The notes under the pieces are model-generated. The model saw only the letters and a list, made by a program, of their open reading frames with translations. It made no database searches and was not told where the DNA came from. From assembly GCA_027605045.1 (NCBI GenBank), contig JAQFWX010000015.1, forward strand, positions 790,455-854,454: 64,000 bases of DNA, written 5' to 3'. The translations under genes were made by a program, and so were the position numbers. Origin of the DNA: Phallus indusiatus (lineage: Eukaryota > Basidiomycota > Agaricomycetes > Phallales > Phallaceae). Shown here one piece after another: positions 1-11,200 of this stretch (position 1 is the stretch's first letter; each line of letters begins with the position of its first letter).

Positions 1-212
1 TTGAAGCAGATGTCAAATGGGTTCGAGTAACTATACAAGTTGATAATGTCAATGAAACAAAAAAGACTGAAATCATCCGGGGAGAGCGGTGGTGTGATTA
101 CGTAATCTTGACAAACAGGCAGCCTGCATGAAAGTATGAGATAGTGTAGCATTTGATTAAAAAAAACCTACCGTTGGCATCAACGGTCGTTCAGAATCGA
201 CTGGACGCATAT
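1..212. other. Left flank, no gene seen
   Basis: Sequence upstream of the MITE. Only short open frames without recognisable similarity; I see no gene. Confidence 0.5.
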
Positions 213-220
213 TATTCAAC

Positions 221-962
221 TAGTGATGCCGAAGTTCGGTTCGGTTCGGTTCACCCCCCCTTTTTGGCAAACCTGAACCCGGACCAAATGTTCGGTTCGG
301 TTCGGTTCGGATTACATAAGCTGAACCCTGGTTCGGGTTCGGTTCGGGGTCCGAACTGGTTCAGAACCTGATTTTTCCCATTGTGAAAATTTGAAGTTAT
401 TTTCCTTGGTTCGAATTCGGTTCGGGTTCGGTTCAGGTCCAGAACCTGAACCAAACCTGTGAAACTCAATATTATCCCTATAATTTAGATGTATTCCCTG
501 TGTTAGACTTATAGATAAACTATTTTAGTGTAGCCTAGGTCCAGTTTGGTTCAGTTCAGTTTAAATTTTCGAAATTTCGAAAATTTAGATGATTTGTAAT
601 ATGAGCGCTTAAATAAGCGCCCAACTTATCTCGTAGATATTCAAAAAATATTCTTGGCATATTTTTTTATTTCCATTTTGGGCAATTTTTGAGCTCTCCA
701 GAGCCAAAATAAAAAAAAAATCATGACAAAATTCACATTGAGTTAGTACTTAGGTGACTGGTGACACCGGTGACACTATGTGACATTGTGTGACAGTTCG
801 TCACGGTTCGAACCGGTTCACCCTAATTTTCTCATGGTCGAACCTGAACCTGAACCACTAGTTCGGGTTCGGTTCGGTTCGGCTTACATAAGCCGAACCA
901 GGGGTTGGTTCGGGTTCGGTTCGGGTTCAAAACGGTTCCCGAACCGAACTTCGGCATCACTA
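221..962. mobile_element. Non-autonomous hAT-type element (MITE)
   Basis: A 742-bp element with inverted ends that begin TAGTGATGCCGAAGTTCGG at 221 and read as the reverse complement up to 962. It is flanked by a perfect 8-bp direct repeat TATTCAAC at 213-220 and 963-970. Eight-base target duplications and TAG-starting inverted ends are the hallmark of the hAT superfamily. Inside each end the sequence continues as arrays of a GGTTCG-type unit (about 235-450 and 800-945, in opposite orientation), so the subterminal arrays also form a long imperfect inverted repeat. There is no transposase coding capacity: the open frames here are by-products of the repeat. It must have been moved by a transposase encoded elsewhere. 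Confidence 0.85.
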
Positions 963-970
963 TATTCAAC

Positions 971-1602
971 ACATAGTGTTACAAGTCTAACCCCGGCAAA
1001 GTCCACATAGACCTCAAACCAAGGTGGGTGGCACCATGAAAGTCAACATATTCTGGAACAAGACAAATAAATTACTCACCTATACATGAGATGACACTGC
1101 AACCCAAGGGAATCTGCCATCTACAGCAGTAGAGTCTGAACCTTGGTAATGGTAAATATACGAGACAGAAGAGAAAGTAATGTTAGTGTGTACATTGGTT
1201 TAACATTGGTTAATTTGAGACTTACATGGCTATGAGGAGACAACAACAAGGATATTATTATGCCCCAATATCAATGTGTAATAGTGTAATGGTGATGGGG
1301 GCAGAGTCACTGCAGCCGAAGAAGTAAAATCAGAAAGCATAAGCTTGATGAGTGATATTATGACTTACAGACCATTGAGTGCACTAATATTGCATCTTCC
1401 CATCAATATAATTCTATTTTGATCCTCACAGCTCCTGATCTTCGCACACAGAAGTGGTTGCAGCATGATGGGTAGTGGCGAAATTTGGGATTTTGAAGAA
1501 TAAATTTTGGAGCCTAAAAAACATCGGAAGCACTAGATCAAGATATGTCAATGAAATATCAAAAAGAATTAGGACAATACGTGCCCTGTGTGAGGAGATA
1601 TA
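971..1602. other. Non-coding spacer before the KDZ remnant
   Basis: Between the MITE and the first recognisable KDZ coding sequence. It may include the 5' end of the KDZ transposon, but I could not identify its terminus or any other gene. Confidence 0.4.
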
Positions 1603-3268
1603 GCGTTCGCAAAATCAGGATGCGAACGAGTCCAAATTTGAGCGCCAGACTTACGTAATGCAAACTGCTGTAACCTTCGACTCTACAGGGAGACCCAAGG
1701 CTGTTCATTCAAATCGAACTCCATATGAGATAGCTAAATCTCGTAAAGAACGGACTGCAGCTATCTTGCGTACTCTTCAAAGTAACATTTTCTTTTTTTA
1801 TTATCATCCGATATTTATGATTATACTTCTATAGAGTCATCCCTTCAGGAGTGCGATATTATCTGAGACCTCAGTGAACGGGCTGGAGTAATCTGGGAAA
1901 CGCGGAATGAGGAAGAAGATAATTGGAGCGAGATGGACACTAGTTCGTCTGCAGATTGGGTTCCATCTGTATCTGAACCTCTTGCCGATATCATTAATGG
2001 TTTAATGAATGATGTGCGCAATGACAACATTGACATTCACATAGGAGTAAAGTCAAGGTAAGGAATGATCAATTTCTCGTTGATGTACCTAGTTTGACTT
2101 GCAGAACAGATATAAACGTGTTGACTATCGTACTCGCACAAACCGGATTGTTTGTCAACAAGAAGCATGGTCAGCACTTTATCCAGCCATGACAGATGTG
2201 TATCTTCAATGGGATAGTAGGGGTGCGCTGACACTTGATTCGCAAAGCGGAGAGTTTTATGCCCCTCTGAAGGTTTATGATTTATTCAGTGCGTGTCAGA
2301 TTTAATGTGTTGAAGTAAACGGAAGCCAACCTTTATGCAGATAATCAAATGCGTCGGTTCCCTAAGACTCGAGGAATACCGATAATCCCAACCATGCTTC
2401 AGTATGGCTATATGGGCAGCTCTCCCGTCAAACCTTCTTGTGCCTTCTCTGTCCAAGTCCTAGAGCTATTTCGGGTCTTGAATAGTCGTTGTTCCCAACT
2501 CAGCATTCAACGTTTTGTTCAGAGTCTTTGTGACCTACAGCGCGTATGTCTTTCTTTGTCTTGTAAATTCTCCTTCACTAACTACTACAATTCAGAGGGC
2601 CTATTTTTCTACCCTACGTTCGAAGTTTTCTTCGGCATTTGATGCCTACCTTGAGATAGCTGCCTGAATTTTGCAGCAACTACAGGCTGAGCTAGGGCGT
2701 GACACGGTTGATTGGCACCTAAAAAATGCTTGTCCTGCATGCACATTCAAAACACCAGATGAACCTACTTTGAAATACTCTATGCTCATTGCTTTCAATG
2801 GAAACAACTCCCTCCGCCGTATGCCGAAGGCGATTCGTAAACATGATGATAATGGCAATCTCATTGTGTCTGAATATATTGAGCGCCCGGACAGCCGCTC
2901 AATCAACTGTGACTTGTATCTCTCTAATGCCTATGTGGACGGTTTCAAAAATGAAGTAAAAAAACACTCAAAGGTAAGTGCAATGTCATTACCTACTGCC
3001 TGGTTTACATCGGAAATAGACTGCCCTTACTCAGACATCAATGCCACCTTCAGAATCTTCTCCCGAAAGTTCAGAAGGATCTCTCACTGATGGCGTGGAC
3101 ACACCAACCCCTTGCGTTGATCGGTGGACTAACCTTGCGGATGAAAGCACAAAGAAAATGTGGGGTGTCTTCCATGAGACAGGAATTTTTCTTGCAGCCT
3201 GCCGCCACGGGATTGCTTTATTATTATGTGATATGGTCTGCAGTAGGGAGCTGTGAGTATGTAGTCTC

Positions 3269-3662
3269 TGTCAGGGTACGTCCCAGGCTCACGGTCATTC
3301 TAGTATATTAGCGTAGTATAGTATAACCTACTTAGATGCCTACGCGCTCTACGTCGGTCATACGGTACCCAGTATACCGGTCCGTATTTGTCCTCGCGTA
3401 TTCTCCCGAACTCTCCCCGTTTCTCCGTTCGCTCCATTCTGTCATATCTCCCTCTTTCTCTATGTCATCCGTATGTCCTCGGCTACCGCTCTTCCTATTG
3501 GTAGATAATGCACCTGATAGCTATTGGTTAGAGATAGCGTAATCATGTATATATACAACTGTGCGCGCATGTGTAGTTCCTTGCGCTATTATAGACTGGG
3601 TTACTGGGTTATAGTAGCAGTCTGATCCTTAAGTCTAATCGCTGAATGATCGTGCCCTAACA
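3269..3662. repeat. Solo LTR inside a KDZ intron
   Basis: 394 bp starting TGTCAGGG and ending CCCTAACA, flanked by a perfect 5-bp duplication GTCTC (3264-3268 and 3663-3667). Removing the LTR and one duplication restores a normal 47-bp intron (3253 to 3698, GTGAGT...CTGAC...TAG) that splices the KDZ reading frame (GAG-CTT-GCC-AAA). It shares its terminal sequences with the LTRs at 5364 and 20805 but differs inside. Confidence 0.85.
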
Positions 3663-3771
3663 GTCTCCATGCGGAATCTAAAACTGACTTTTGGCTAGTG
3701 CCAAATATCCATTGGCACTCTTGAATAAACTGATAGAAACTTTTGGGAATAACCTTATGATCGGATACAAT

Positions 3772-4403
3772 TGTCATGCTCCGCGTGACCCGGAATCCAA
3801 ACCCGAGGTTCCGATGCAGTTCCGATTTCGGGACAATCATTTTAATAAGTCCGATGTCTGTACTCAGCGCCGTACTCCATCTCGTAGAAGGAAACTCTTT
3901 TTAGTAGTGTACCACAAGGGACGAGAAGTCCCATCTGTTTGATTCACATCCCCGCTCGCTTCTTTCATGTTATTTTCCCATTGTTCCGTATTGGGCACTA
4001 TTCCTATTTAGTCCATACTATCTTGTATTTAAATCCTAGCTTTTCAGCTAGGGGAGTCAGTCTGAATATTAGTTACTTTCCGTCTCTAGTTCCACCTCAG
4101 TTCTTACTCCGTACTCGCGAGCTCCAGTGCGTACTCGTTGTGTACTATCTCGTACTCAGAGTTCTAGCCGTCGTCTGACGGTGTAGACTCAGAGTTCGAC
4201 GTTACGTTCTTGACGTCGTACTCATACGTACTAGCTACATACTTCCTCGTTCTCTGAAATTGAGGGATATCGTAAGCTGGGCGAGTGGGCGCAGCATATA
4301 AGCTGAAGCCAAGTCCCTCTCTCCGTACTCCTCCGTATTCTAGTTACGTGTTTCGTAGTAGTCCGGAAATATCCGGGATTTGTCCGGAACACCGATCTTG
4401 ACA
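3772..4403. repeat. Solo LTR in a KDZ coding exon
   Basis: 632 bp starting TGTCATGCTCC and ending ATCTTGACA, flanked by a perfect 5-bp duplication ACAAT (3767-3771 and 4404-4408). Excision of the LTR plus one duplication rejoins GGATACAAT to ATTGGATGC and restores the KDZ frame (G-Y-N-I-G-C-G-F). A promoter-like TATAAG occurs near 4297. It looks like a Gypsy-class LTR of another family. Confidence 0.85.
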
Positions 4404-5363
4404 ACAATATTGGATGCGGTTTTGCAACTACAGCATCAAGGAGTCCCCAGGTTGGACCAAAACTGTCGGCTATTGATACTCGGTTCTGTGTCGGCTCGTT
4501 CCATGGTCATGCGCACTGTCGACTGTGCCAATTAGACTGGCATCCTTTGCATATTCCCGGTTCCGGTATCGAGGACTTTGAGACTTGTGAGAGAGTATTC
4601 TCTGAGTCAAATGCTGTCGCGGGTCCTACACGGCATGCAACAACCTTTCACCGTCGACAAGCCATCCTCAATCACTTCAATAGATGGAACAAAGACAAAT
4701 ATGCTGAAATTAGTATGTTGAATGTATTTTTTAACTCTTCTCTATTTATCTATTCTTTACGTAGGTCAGTTCATAATGAATAATTACCAGCAGGCCCTTC
4801 AAATTATTCGGGAAAACACTAGCGCATTAGGGGACATGATGACGACTTTAAATATCCCAGCGTTCGATACCTTCATTCAATGGTTGAACGAGGAGAAAGC
4901 CTATCTTCTCAGTCTCAAAAAACCGACACAAACTGAATATCAATTACTAAGCATGGAGTATGTTCAGATGTTACAGAAATTGGAGGCAGCATGGTATGTC
5001 TTTCTCTGTATACAACTGACGTTTGTGTTGATTACCTATAGTATTTATTTTGAAGAAAAATCATTTGAATGGGTGGCCATACCTGTTTCAACTCTCGAAA
5101 AGCCCAAATTCTACAAATCGCAAGCTGCCGCGACGATGTCACTTGAGACGAATCGGCTACACGAGGCTCATGCGAAAGGCCTCGACTCGGTTCTTACACT
5201 TCAAACTGCCATACACAATCTTGAAACCAAACTAAATATCGATGAATCAGATAGATGGACTCCCGAAAGTCCAGAATGGATAGAAGCCGAAGAAAATATT
5301 GATCGCTCAAGATATCAATCTGCGGTGAATAAACTGGAAGGTTTAATTGTTGCTCGCCTGTTC

Positions 5364-5715
5364 TGTCACGGTACGCTAGCGCCTTTTCCGATTATTCGAT
5401 TTCTTCGATTTCTTTCGGTTTCATTTCGTGTTACGATTTCCTTCATTTCCCGTACTTTGCTGTTTCCATTAGTTCCATCGTTTTCTCGATTTTTCGATCT
5501 CTTCGATTTTCCTCGATTTCTGTTTGTATCTCCTCGGATCCCATGGGGATCAGTCGAGCGCTTCGTATCCTGTACTTATATGCGTTTTCCCTAGAGGGGG
5601 ATACCTAAGCTTGTTCTCTTAGGTTTTCCCTCCTCTAGGTGAGTAGTTAGTCGCTGCCCCTCAATAGATCTTAGGTTTTCCCTCCTCTAGGTGTGTGCCC
5701 TGAGTCGCCCTAACA
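5364..5715 (-). repeat. LTR (family C) with no target duplication
   Basis: 352 bp starting TGTCACGGTACGC and ending CGCCCTAACA; the same family as 20805-21200, sharing both ends and an internal duplicated CTTAGG...CCTC...CTAGG motif (around 5618 and 5670). Its flanks differ: TGTTC on the left (KDZ gene) and GACGA on the right (element A ORF3). A simple insertion would leave matching 5-mers, so this LTR probably formed by recombination between two insertions. Strand is inferred from the orientation of neighbouring elements. Confidence 0.7.
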
Positions 5716-5987
5716 GACGATGCGATGGAGGCGTCGTCATCATAGTCGTTATCATCGACTATGTCTTCCATGTCGTCGTCAGACGACATGTCATTGAAGA
5801 TATCAGGCAAAGGGGCTGCCTGGGGTGGCTCAGGCGCTTTGTTGGCCTGGTCTCTCGACCGCTTCTTGGAGGTCGATGGGGAAATCGACGGGCCTGCCGT
5901 CGACGCTGAACGCTCAAGTTCAGCAATACAAGCTTTCAACTCGTAGATACGACGATTCGCATCGTCGAGGTGATCTGTCAAGGACTT
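5716..5987 (-). pseudogene. Element A ORF3, C-terminal part
   Basis: Continues the ORF3 fragment at 15096-15426 once element B and one copy of its target duplication are removed. It encodes a coiled-coil-like stretch (DDANRRIYELKACIAELERS) followed by a basic KKRSRDQ patch and an acidic Asp/Ser-rich tail. The homologous protein of element B continues for several hundred more residues, so this copy was truncated at the LTR junction at 5715. Confidence 0.65.
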
Positions 5988-5992
5988 GATGT

Positions 5993-6256
5993 TGTAACGT
6001 TTCGTTACAGTTTACGATTAGCCCGGTTCTTACGGACTCACAACAAACAGTATAAAGCTGTATATTTGCAAGTGCAGGTAAGAAAGGCTGCCGGCGCCTT
6101 TACCGTTACGCGGTATTTACTGGTGTGACGGCGCCTATGTACATTACATAATACTAGGTACTTGTGCAGACGACGATCGTCTGCATGCAATTGTATATAT
6201 ATACTAATATGTACTATGGGTAATAGTAGTCCGCTGGTCATAGCGGAACCGTTACA
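5993..6256 (-). repeat. 3' LTR of element B
   Basis: 264 bp with ends TGTAACG and CCGTTACA, nearly identical to 14827-15090. Includes hairpins such as GCAGACGACGATCGTCTGC (about 6166-6184) and CCGCTGGTCATAGCGG, a TATATATA stretch, and a GTAACG/CGTTAC end hairpin. Confidence 0.88.
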
Positions 6257-6270
6257 TCCTCCCCTGCTGA
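6257..6270 (-). other. Polypurine tract of element B
   Basis: Directly inside the 3' LTR the minus strand reads CAGCAGGGGAGGA immediately before TGTAACGG, the expected place and composition of the plus-strand primer for reverse transcription. Confidence 0.7.
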
Positions 6271-6309
6271 CTTGAGCGTCAAGTCAATACATGATACGAC
6301 AAGTGAGTC

Positions 6310-8116
6310 TCAGTCGTCCGCGGTATAATCCATGGCCATCTCAATGTCACCTTGAGGGCCCGCTCCTGGTCTATCCAGGACCTCGTATTGATCGGGGTCG
6401 ATCACGAGTTCTTTCTCAGCGATATCTGCTGGGAGTGGTGCTTTCGCCGAGGGAGGCGAATTAGCGGTGGACTCCACATAAGGAGTCTCCTTCGAAGGTC
6501 CAGCAATAGGAGCTGCAGGGGCGGCGTCACGACGATTGTTGCGACGTCGTCTTCGATACTGACGTCCTGGTAACAGCGACGAAACGGTGGGTTGAGATTC
6601 TCGCCACTTCACGGCGATGGTATTGCTGTTAGTGTGTGATCGCCACCGCTCAAATAGTGGTCCTAATCGAGTTTCGATTAATCGGGTATTCACACAGTTA
6701 TATCGCAGCATCCCGACAACTTCTTCCTTGGTTGGAATGTTACCCTGAGGCAGGGTATATGCTCGACGCCATCCTTCGATTATGGATGGGGAGTTATTCA
6801 CCGTCTTGTCGGCGTTGATGCCAGCGGCGTTGAGCCAGGTGGATAGCCCAGGCTCGGTACATATCTCCGCTACAATGGGGAATACAGTCTTCCTTGTTTC
6901 CCGATTCGGGAATATTTTTCGAAGCCACGCTACGACTTCAACATCGCTGATATTCAGCGATCCCGATGGTTCAACCCTTATATAAAAGGGTACGGAGGCG
7001 GGGTCCTTATACCACGTCTCGTAGAGGCGACCCGTTTCTAGGTCCATTTGCCCTTCTGTTGGGTATGGAAAAGCTTCGGGCGCTCCCCGATAGTGAGGCG
7101 AGCGTAGTCTCGCTCTTTCTTCTTTCTATTGATGAACATCATGCCTACATCCCAGGCAAGTCTAATGCGCGCGTGCATTGCAACTTTTTGAGGTGTGTCC
7201 AATATGGGTGGTTTCTTCCAGATCTGCTTCCCCTGGAGTACGAATGAGGGATCATCCAGTGGACACATCATGTACCACGCGAGTGGGTCGGGAACTGGCC
7301 CAGGTACAGGGGTTTTCCCTGCTCGAGACGCTGTGGGGTCGTGGCCTTGCATAAAGCGGGCCACGTATCGTGGTACTTGGCCTGGTTGGAGATACGGGGA
7401 GTTCCTGGGAACTCAGCGAGGACTTTCTCAGCGAGTTGTCGCCGAGACAATAATGACTCCTCTTCAGGGTCCAGCCTGTCCATTAGGCCGAAATCGTCCC
7501 CAGAATGGGGAGGAACGGGTTGACCGTTGGAGTCGAGTACCGACTCGTCATTGTAGGAGTCCGCCCAATCGTGGTCGTCTAGATCATCGTCGTCGTCGTC
7601 GTCGTACGCGTCGAATCCTACGGGCCCATGATTCGTGGGGCCCTTGGCCTCTGACCGAGGTCGTTTCCTAGATGACACAGGCGATGCTGCCTGTGGGGCT
7701 TGCTTCAACTTGTCCTCGAGTTCCCGTATACGATCTCGAAGGTCGTCCTCTCGTCTCTCAACGTCCTTGAGTTCTTGGACGGTCTGGTCGGCGTAGTCGT
7801 TAGCGTCTTCGAGGCGCTTTCGTAAATCATCCCACTCTTTTTGCAGGAACGGGAATGCCTCGAGTAGGCACTCTTTGACGTCTTTCTCGTCAAGAACAAT
7901 GGTACGCTTGCTTGCAGCGGTACTAATGTGCGAGATATACTCATCGCAGTGGGTACATTTCCCACTTTCGTGGGTGATGGCTACGCAGCCAGGCATGGAA
8001 TCCATACTCCATTCTTTTTGTGCTTCAAGCAACGCTTGCTTGATATCGTCAAATCGTCCCTTGCGGGTCGAGGGCTTCGTAGATGAAGAGGTAGGTCGTG
8101 AAGGTTCTGCAGACAT
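6310..8116 (-). pseudogene. Element B ORF3, extra ORF downstream of pol
   Basis: A roughly 600-residue protein in the sense of gag-pol, lying between the integrase/chromodomain end and the 3' LTR. It is now split over three frames (8116 to about 7300; about 7364 to 7038; 7047 to 6310). The N-terminal part has a conserved W-S-M-D-S-M-P-G-C segment and a CTHCDEYISH motif (C-x2-C-x5-H), then a strongly charged coiled coil (EDANDYADQTV to LEDKLKQ), an acidic run of Asp, a globular-looking middle and an Arg-rich stretch near the C-terminus. Element A has a homolog. I do not recognise the family; it is not a normal gag or pol domain. A structural, RNA-binding or accessory role is possible but unsupported. 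Confidence 0.65.
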
Positions 8117-8255
8117 CGTTGACGGTGCTCAGGTGGCTGAGACGGGGTCGTAAGAAAGAGTATTTATTTACTCTTGTATCAGAGTAGCGCCCGAGTAGGA
8201 TTTTCTCGTGGCTGCTGTGCCGCCGGGGGCACGGGGCAGATCTGCTTGCAGATCC

Positions 8256-11200
8256 TCATTTACGCGTCGTGCGGAGACGCGGCAATTTCCCTAATTGGGT
8301 AACCCCGCGTAATTGGAGATACTCATCCAATGCCTGCAAGTCTTTGCAGTGTTCGTACGGCTCCCAGGTCGTATCGCCTAGCGTCCATTGCACTAGGAAC
8401 TCGATGTCCGTGTCTTTAGACCCAGTCCAGCGATGGGCTAGTAGTTCATCTACATGCCATTCGGCATTGTCCGGTTGTCCAAAGTCGTACGCCGTTAATG
8501 ACTCACGACGTGGAAATCTATCGTCATCATTGGCGATATGTGGTTTCACTAAGTCCACGTGGAATATTGGATTTATCCTACGCTTCTTCAACTCGTCAGG
8601 CAAGTCGAGTTTGACGTTAATATTGTCTTTGACTGACAATACTTTGTAAGGACCGACGTAACGCGGTACCAACTTACTGGATCTACCCTTTGGTAGAGAT
8701 ATGTTCTTCGTAGAAAGGTACACGAGGTCACCCTCTTTATAGACAGGCGCATCTCGTCTGTGAGTGTTCGCGTGCATGGTTTGTTTCACGCGACTCGCGA
8801 TTATGGCATCGTGTGCGGCCATAAGATTCCATTTCGCTTGTAATGCGAATTGCTTCACACCATTGAACTTGGTGTCGGTGTTGAGCTGTCGCCCTAGTGC
8901 AGGGGTGTATCCGTAGTTAAGTTCGAATGGCGTGAACTTAGTCGTTTCACTCGTGCTACTGTTCAGTGCGAATTCCGCCATCGGGATACGTTCAGCCCAA
9001 TCCTTTTGGTCATTATCTATTATAGAACGTAATACTTGTCCTATGGAGCGGTTCGCCCGCTCTGTTGCTCCATCCGTCTGTGGATGGAATGAAGTGGACA
9101 TGAGGAGTTTTGTCCCTATTAGTCGCTGTAGTTCTTTCCAGAATTTCGCGGTGAATCTGGTATCTCTATCACTGACGATAGAAGCTGGCACGCCATGATG
9201 CCTAACTACACCTTCGAAGTACAGGTGTGCTGCGCTTTTCGCAGTTAGCTTCGTGGTGGTGGGCATGAGTCTCACCATTGACGTTAATCTGTCAATTATG
9301 ACTAGTAAGAAGTCGTGTCCTTTCGATACTGGTAATGGGCCTATAAAGTCCATTCCGACTGATTCCCATGGTTTATTGGGAATGGGTAGCGTCTTCAGTA
9401 GACCGCTAGGATGTCTATTGTCATCCTTATTCGTTTGACATTTACCGCACGATTTGCAGTATTCTTCGATGTCCTCTGCCATCATTCTCCACCAATACAC
9501 TTGTCTAATGTATTGCGACGTTTTATAGCGTCCAAAGTGTCCCACAATTTCGTGTGCTTCACTAATTATGATCTCTACCAGCTTCCTCCCCTGGTAAAAT
9601 AAGTGATGGGGTATGCAAACCACGTCACGGGAAAACTGATTCTTCGTGTATAGTAGCTGGTTTTTCATCCCAAACCCTTTGTATGCATCAGGGTTTTCTA
9701 ACACTTTCTTCAGTGTTGTGTCGTCCTTATAGCCGCTCTTTATCAGATCAGCTAATCCTTCAAAGCCTTCGATTTTGGCTTTAAGCGTTTTACCGCTATG
9801 TTGTGCTGTGACTGCCAGTACATCTTCGTCGTCTGTATCCACTTCTTCGATGGACGCTGATCGTTGTTCAATGGATGCTTGTCCAGCCGTCTGTTGTTGG
9901 ACTCTAGCTTTCGCCCGAGTGTTAATGCGTCTCGCCGCACTGATTCTGAGTTCGCTTTTCCTTTCAGGAGGTAGCTGATCCCCTGTTGGATCTAGTTTCA
10001 CGTCGATGTTGACGTAGTTCTCAGGTGGGTGTATCTCGTTAGGTAGGTCATCCTCGAAGTATCTCGAGAGTCCATCTGCGACCGTATTGGTCTCACCTTT
10101 GATGTGAATCGTTTCGTAGTCGAAACGAGAGAGATACTCGTACCATCTCGCCTGTCTAGGCGACATACGGGGCTGTGTCTTGAAGTGTTTCAAGGCCTCG
10201 TTGTCCGTTACTAGGGTGAATTTACGACCTAGTAGTTTGTCTTCCCACTTATTCAGTGCTTCAAGTACTGCAATGAGCTCGTGCTCATGAGTCCGGTAGT
10301 TGTATTGTGCCGGAGTAAATTTCTTAGACATAAACCCTGCGGGTCTGCAGGTTTGCCACCTTGCGCCTTGACCATAGTACGCACCGACGCCACACTTGGA
10401 TCCATCGGTTACAAGCCAAATTGGCTCGTTGCTATCAGGATTGATAGGTTTAAGAACTGGGCGTTCTTCGTCAACGCTTTGATTGCGTTGAAACAGCGTT
10501 CTAGTGCCGGTGTCCACTCAAATTGCCTGTTGTTGTGGGTACATCCCGACAATGGGGAAGTGTAAGTAGCGACTCCCGGAAGGTAGGCGGCAACGTATTG
10601 CACCAGTCCTAAGAACTTCTGAACATCGTTGAACGTACGTGGGGTTCTCCAATCGCGAATTTTATCCATTTTATCCATATCTGGGTGGATACCATCGTCG
10701 TCGATGATGTGTCCTAGGCACTCCAATCATTTGGAGTATAAGTCAACTTTCTTCTGACTTAGGTAAAGTTGTTCCTTCCTCAATCTCGAGAAGGCAATCT
10801 CCAGATGTTCCTGGTGTTGTTGGATCGTCATTGAGTAGACGAACACGTCGTCGATGTACGAGTGTATGTTTCTTCCGATGTGGTCCCGGAATATATGGGT
10901 CATCAATCTCTGGAATGTCGAAGGCGCGTTGCAATCACCTTGTTGCATAACATGGCTTTTAAACGTGCCATATATCGTCGAGAACGTGGTCTTGTCCACG
11001 TCTTCCGGAGCAATTCTGACTTGCTCGTAAGCTTCCGTTAGGTCAATTTTCGACCTATACTTGTGTCTCGCCACGTCTTGGCGAATGGTCTCCTGGTCTG
11101 GAAACGGGGTCACGTCTTTCAACGTATTATCATTCTGCTGACGCAGGTCAAATACCGTGCGTAGTCCTGATAATGCCTTTTTAAACAGGCATAGCATGGG

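Larger units (their letters stand above)
1603..5363 (+). pseudogene. KDZ-type transposase pseudogene, 3' truncated
   Basis: Plus-strand exons match the fungal KDZ (Kyakuja-Dileera-Zisupton) transposase family. In order: an N-terminal block (about 1650-2290) with SADWVP; the segment with YMGSSPVKP (2400-2535); the block with NACPACTFK and NGNNSLRRM (2640-2970); the signature CVDRWTNLADESTKKMWGVF followed by ETGIFLAACRHG (about 3110-3225); AKYPLALLNKL (3699 on); FHGHAHCRLCQLD (about 4510); HRRQAILNHF (4650); and the C-terminal RWTPESPEWIEAE block (5245-5345). Several 45-55-bp GT-AG introns are visible (for example after 2095, 2545, 4710 and 4990). The gene is dead: it has in-frame stops (a TGA at about 1850), two LTR insertions, and ends abruptly at an LTR at 5364, so the last part of the protein is missing. 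Start uncertain. Confidence 0.85.

Noticed and set aside
230..960. GGTTCG arrays as telomeric or subtelomeric repeat
   Set aside because: The unit is not TTAGGG-like, runs in both orientations, and lies inside clear transposon ends with a target duplication.
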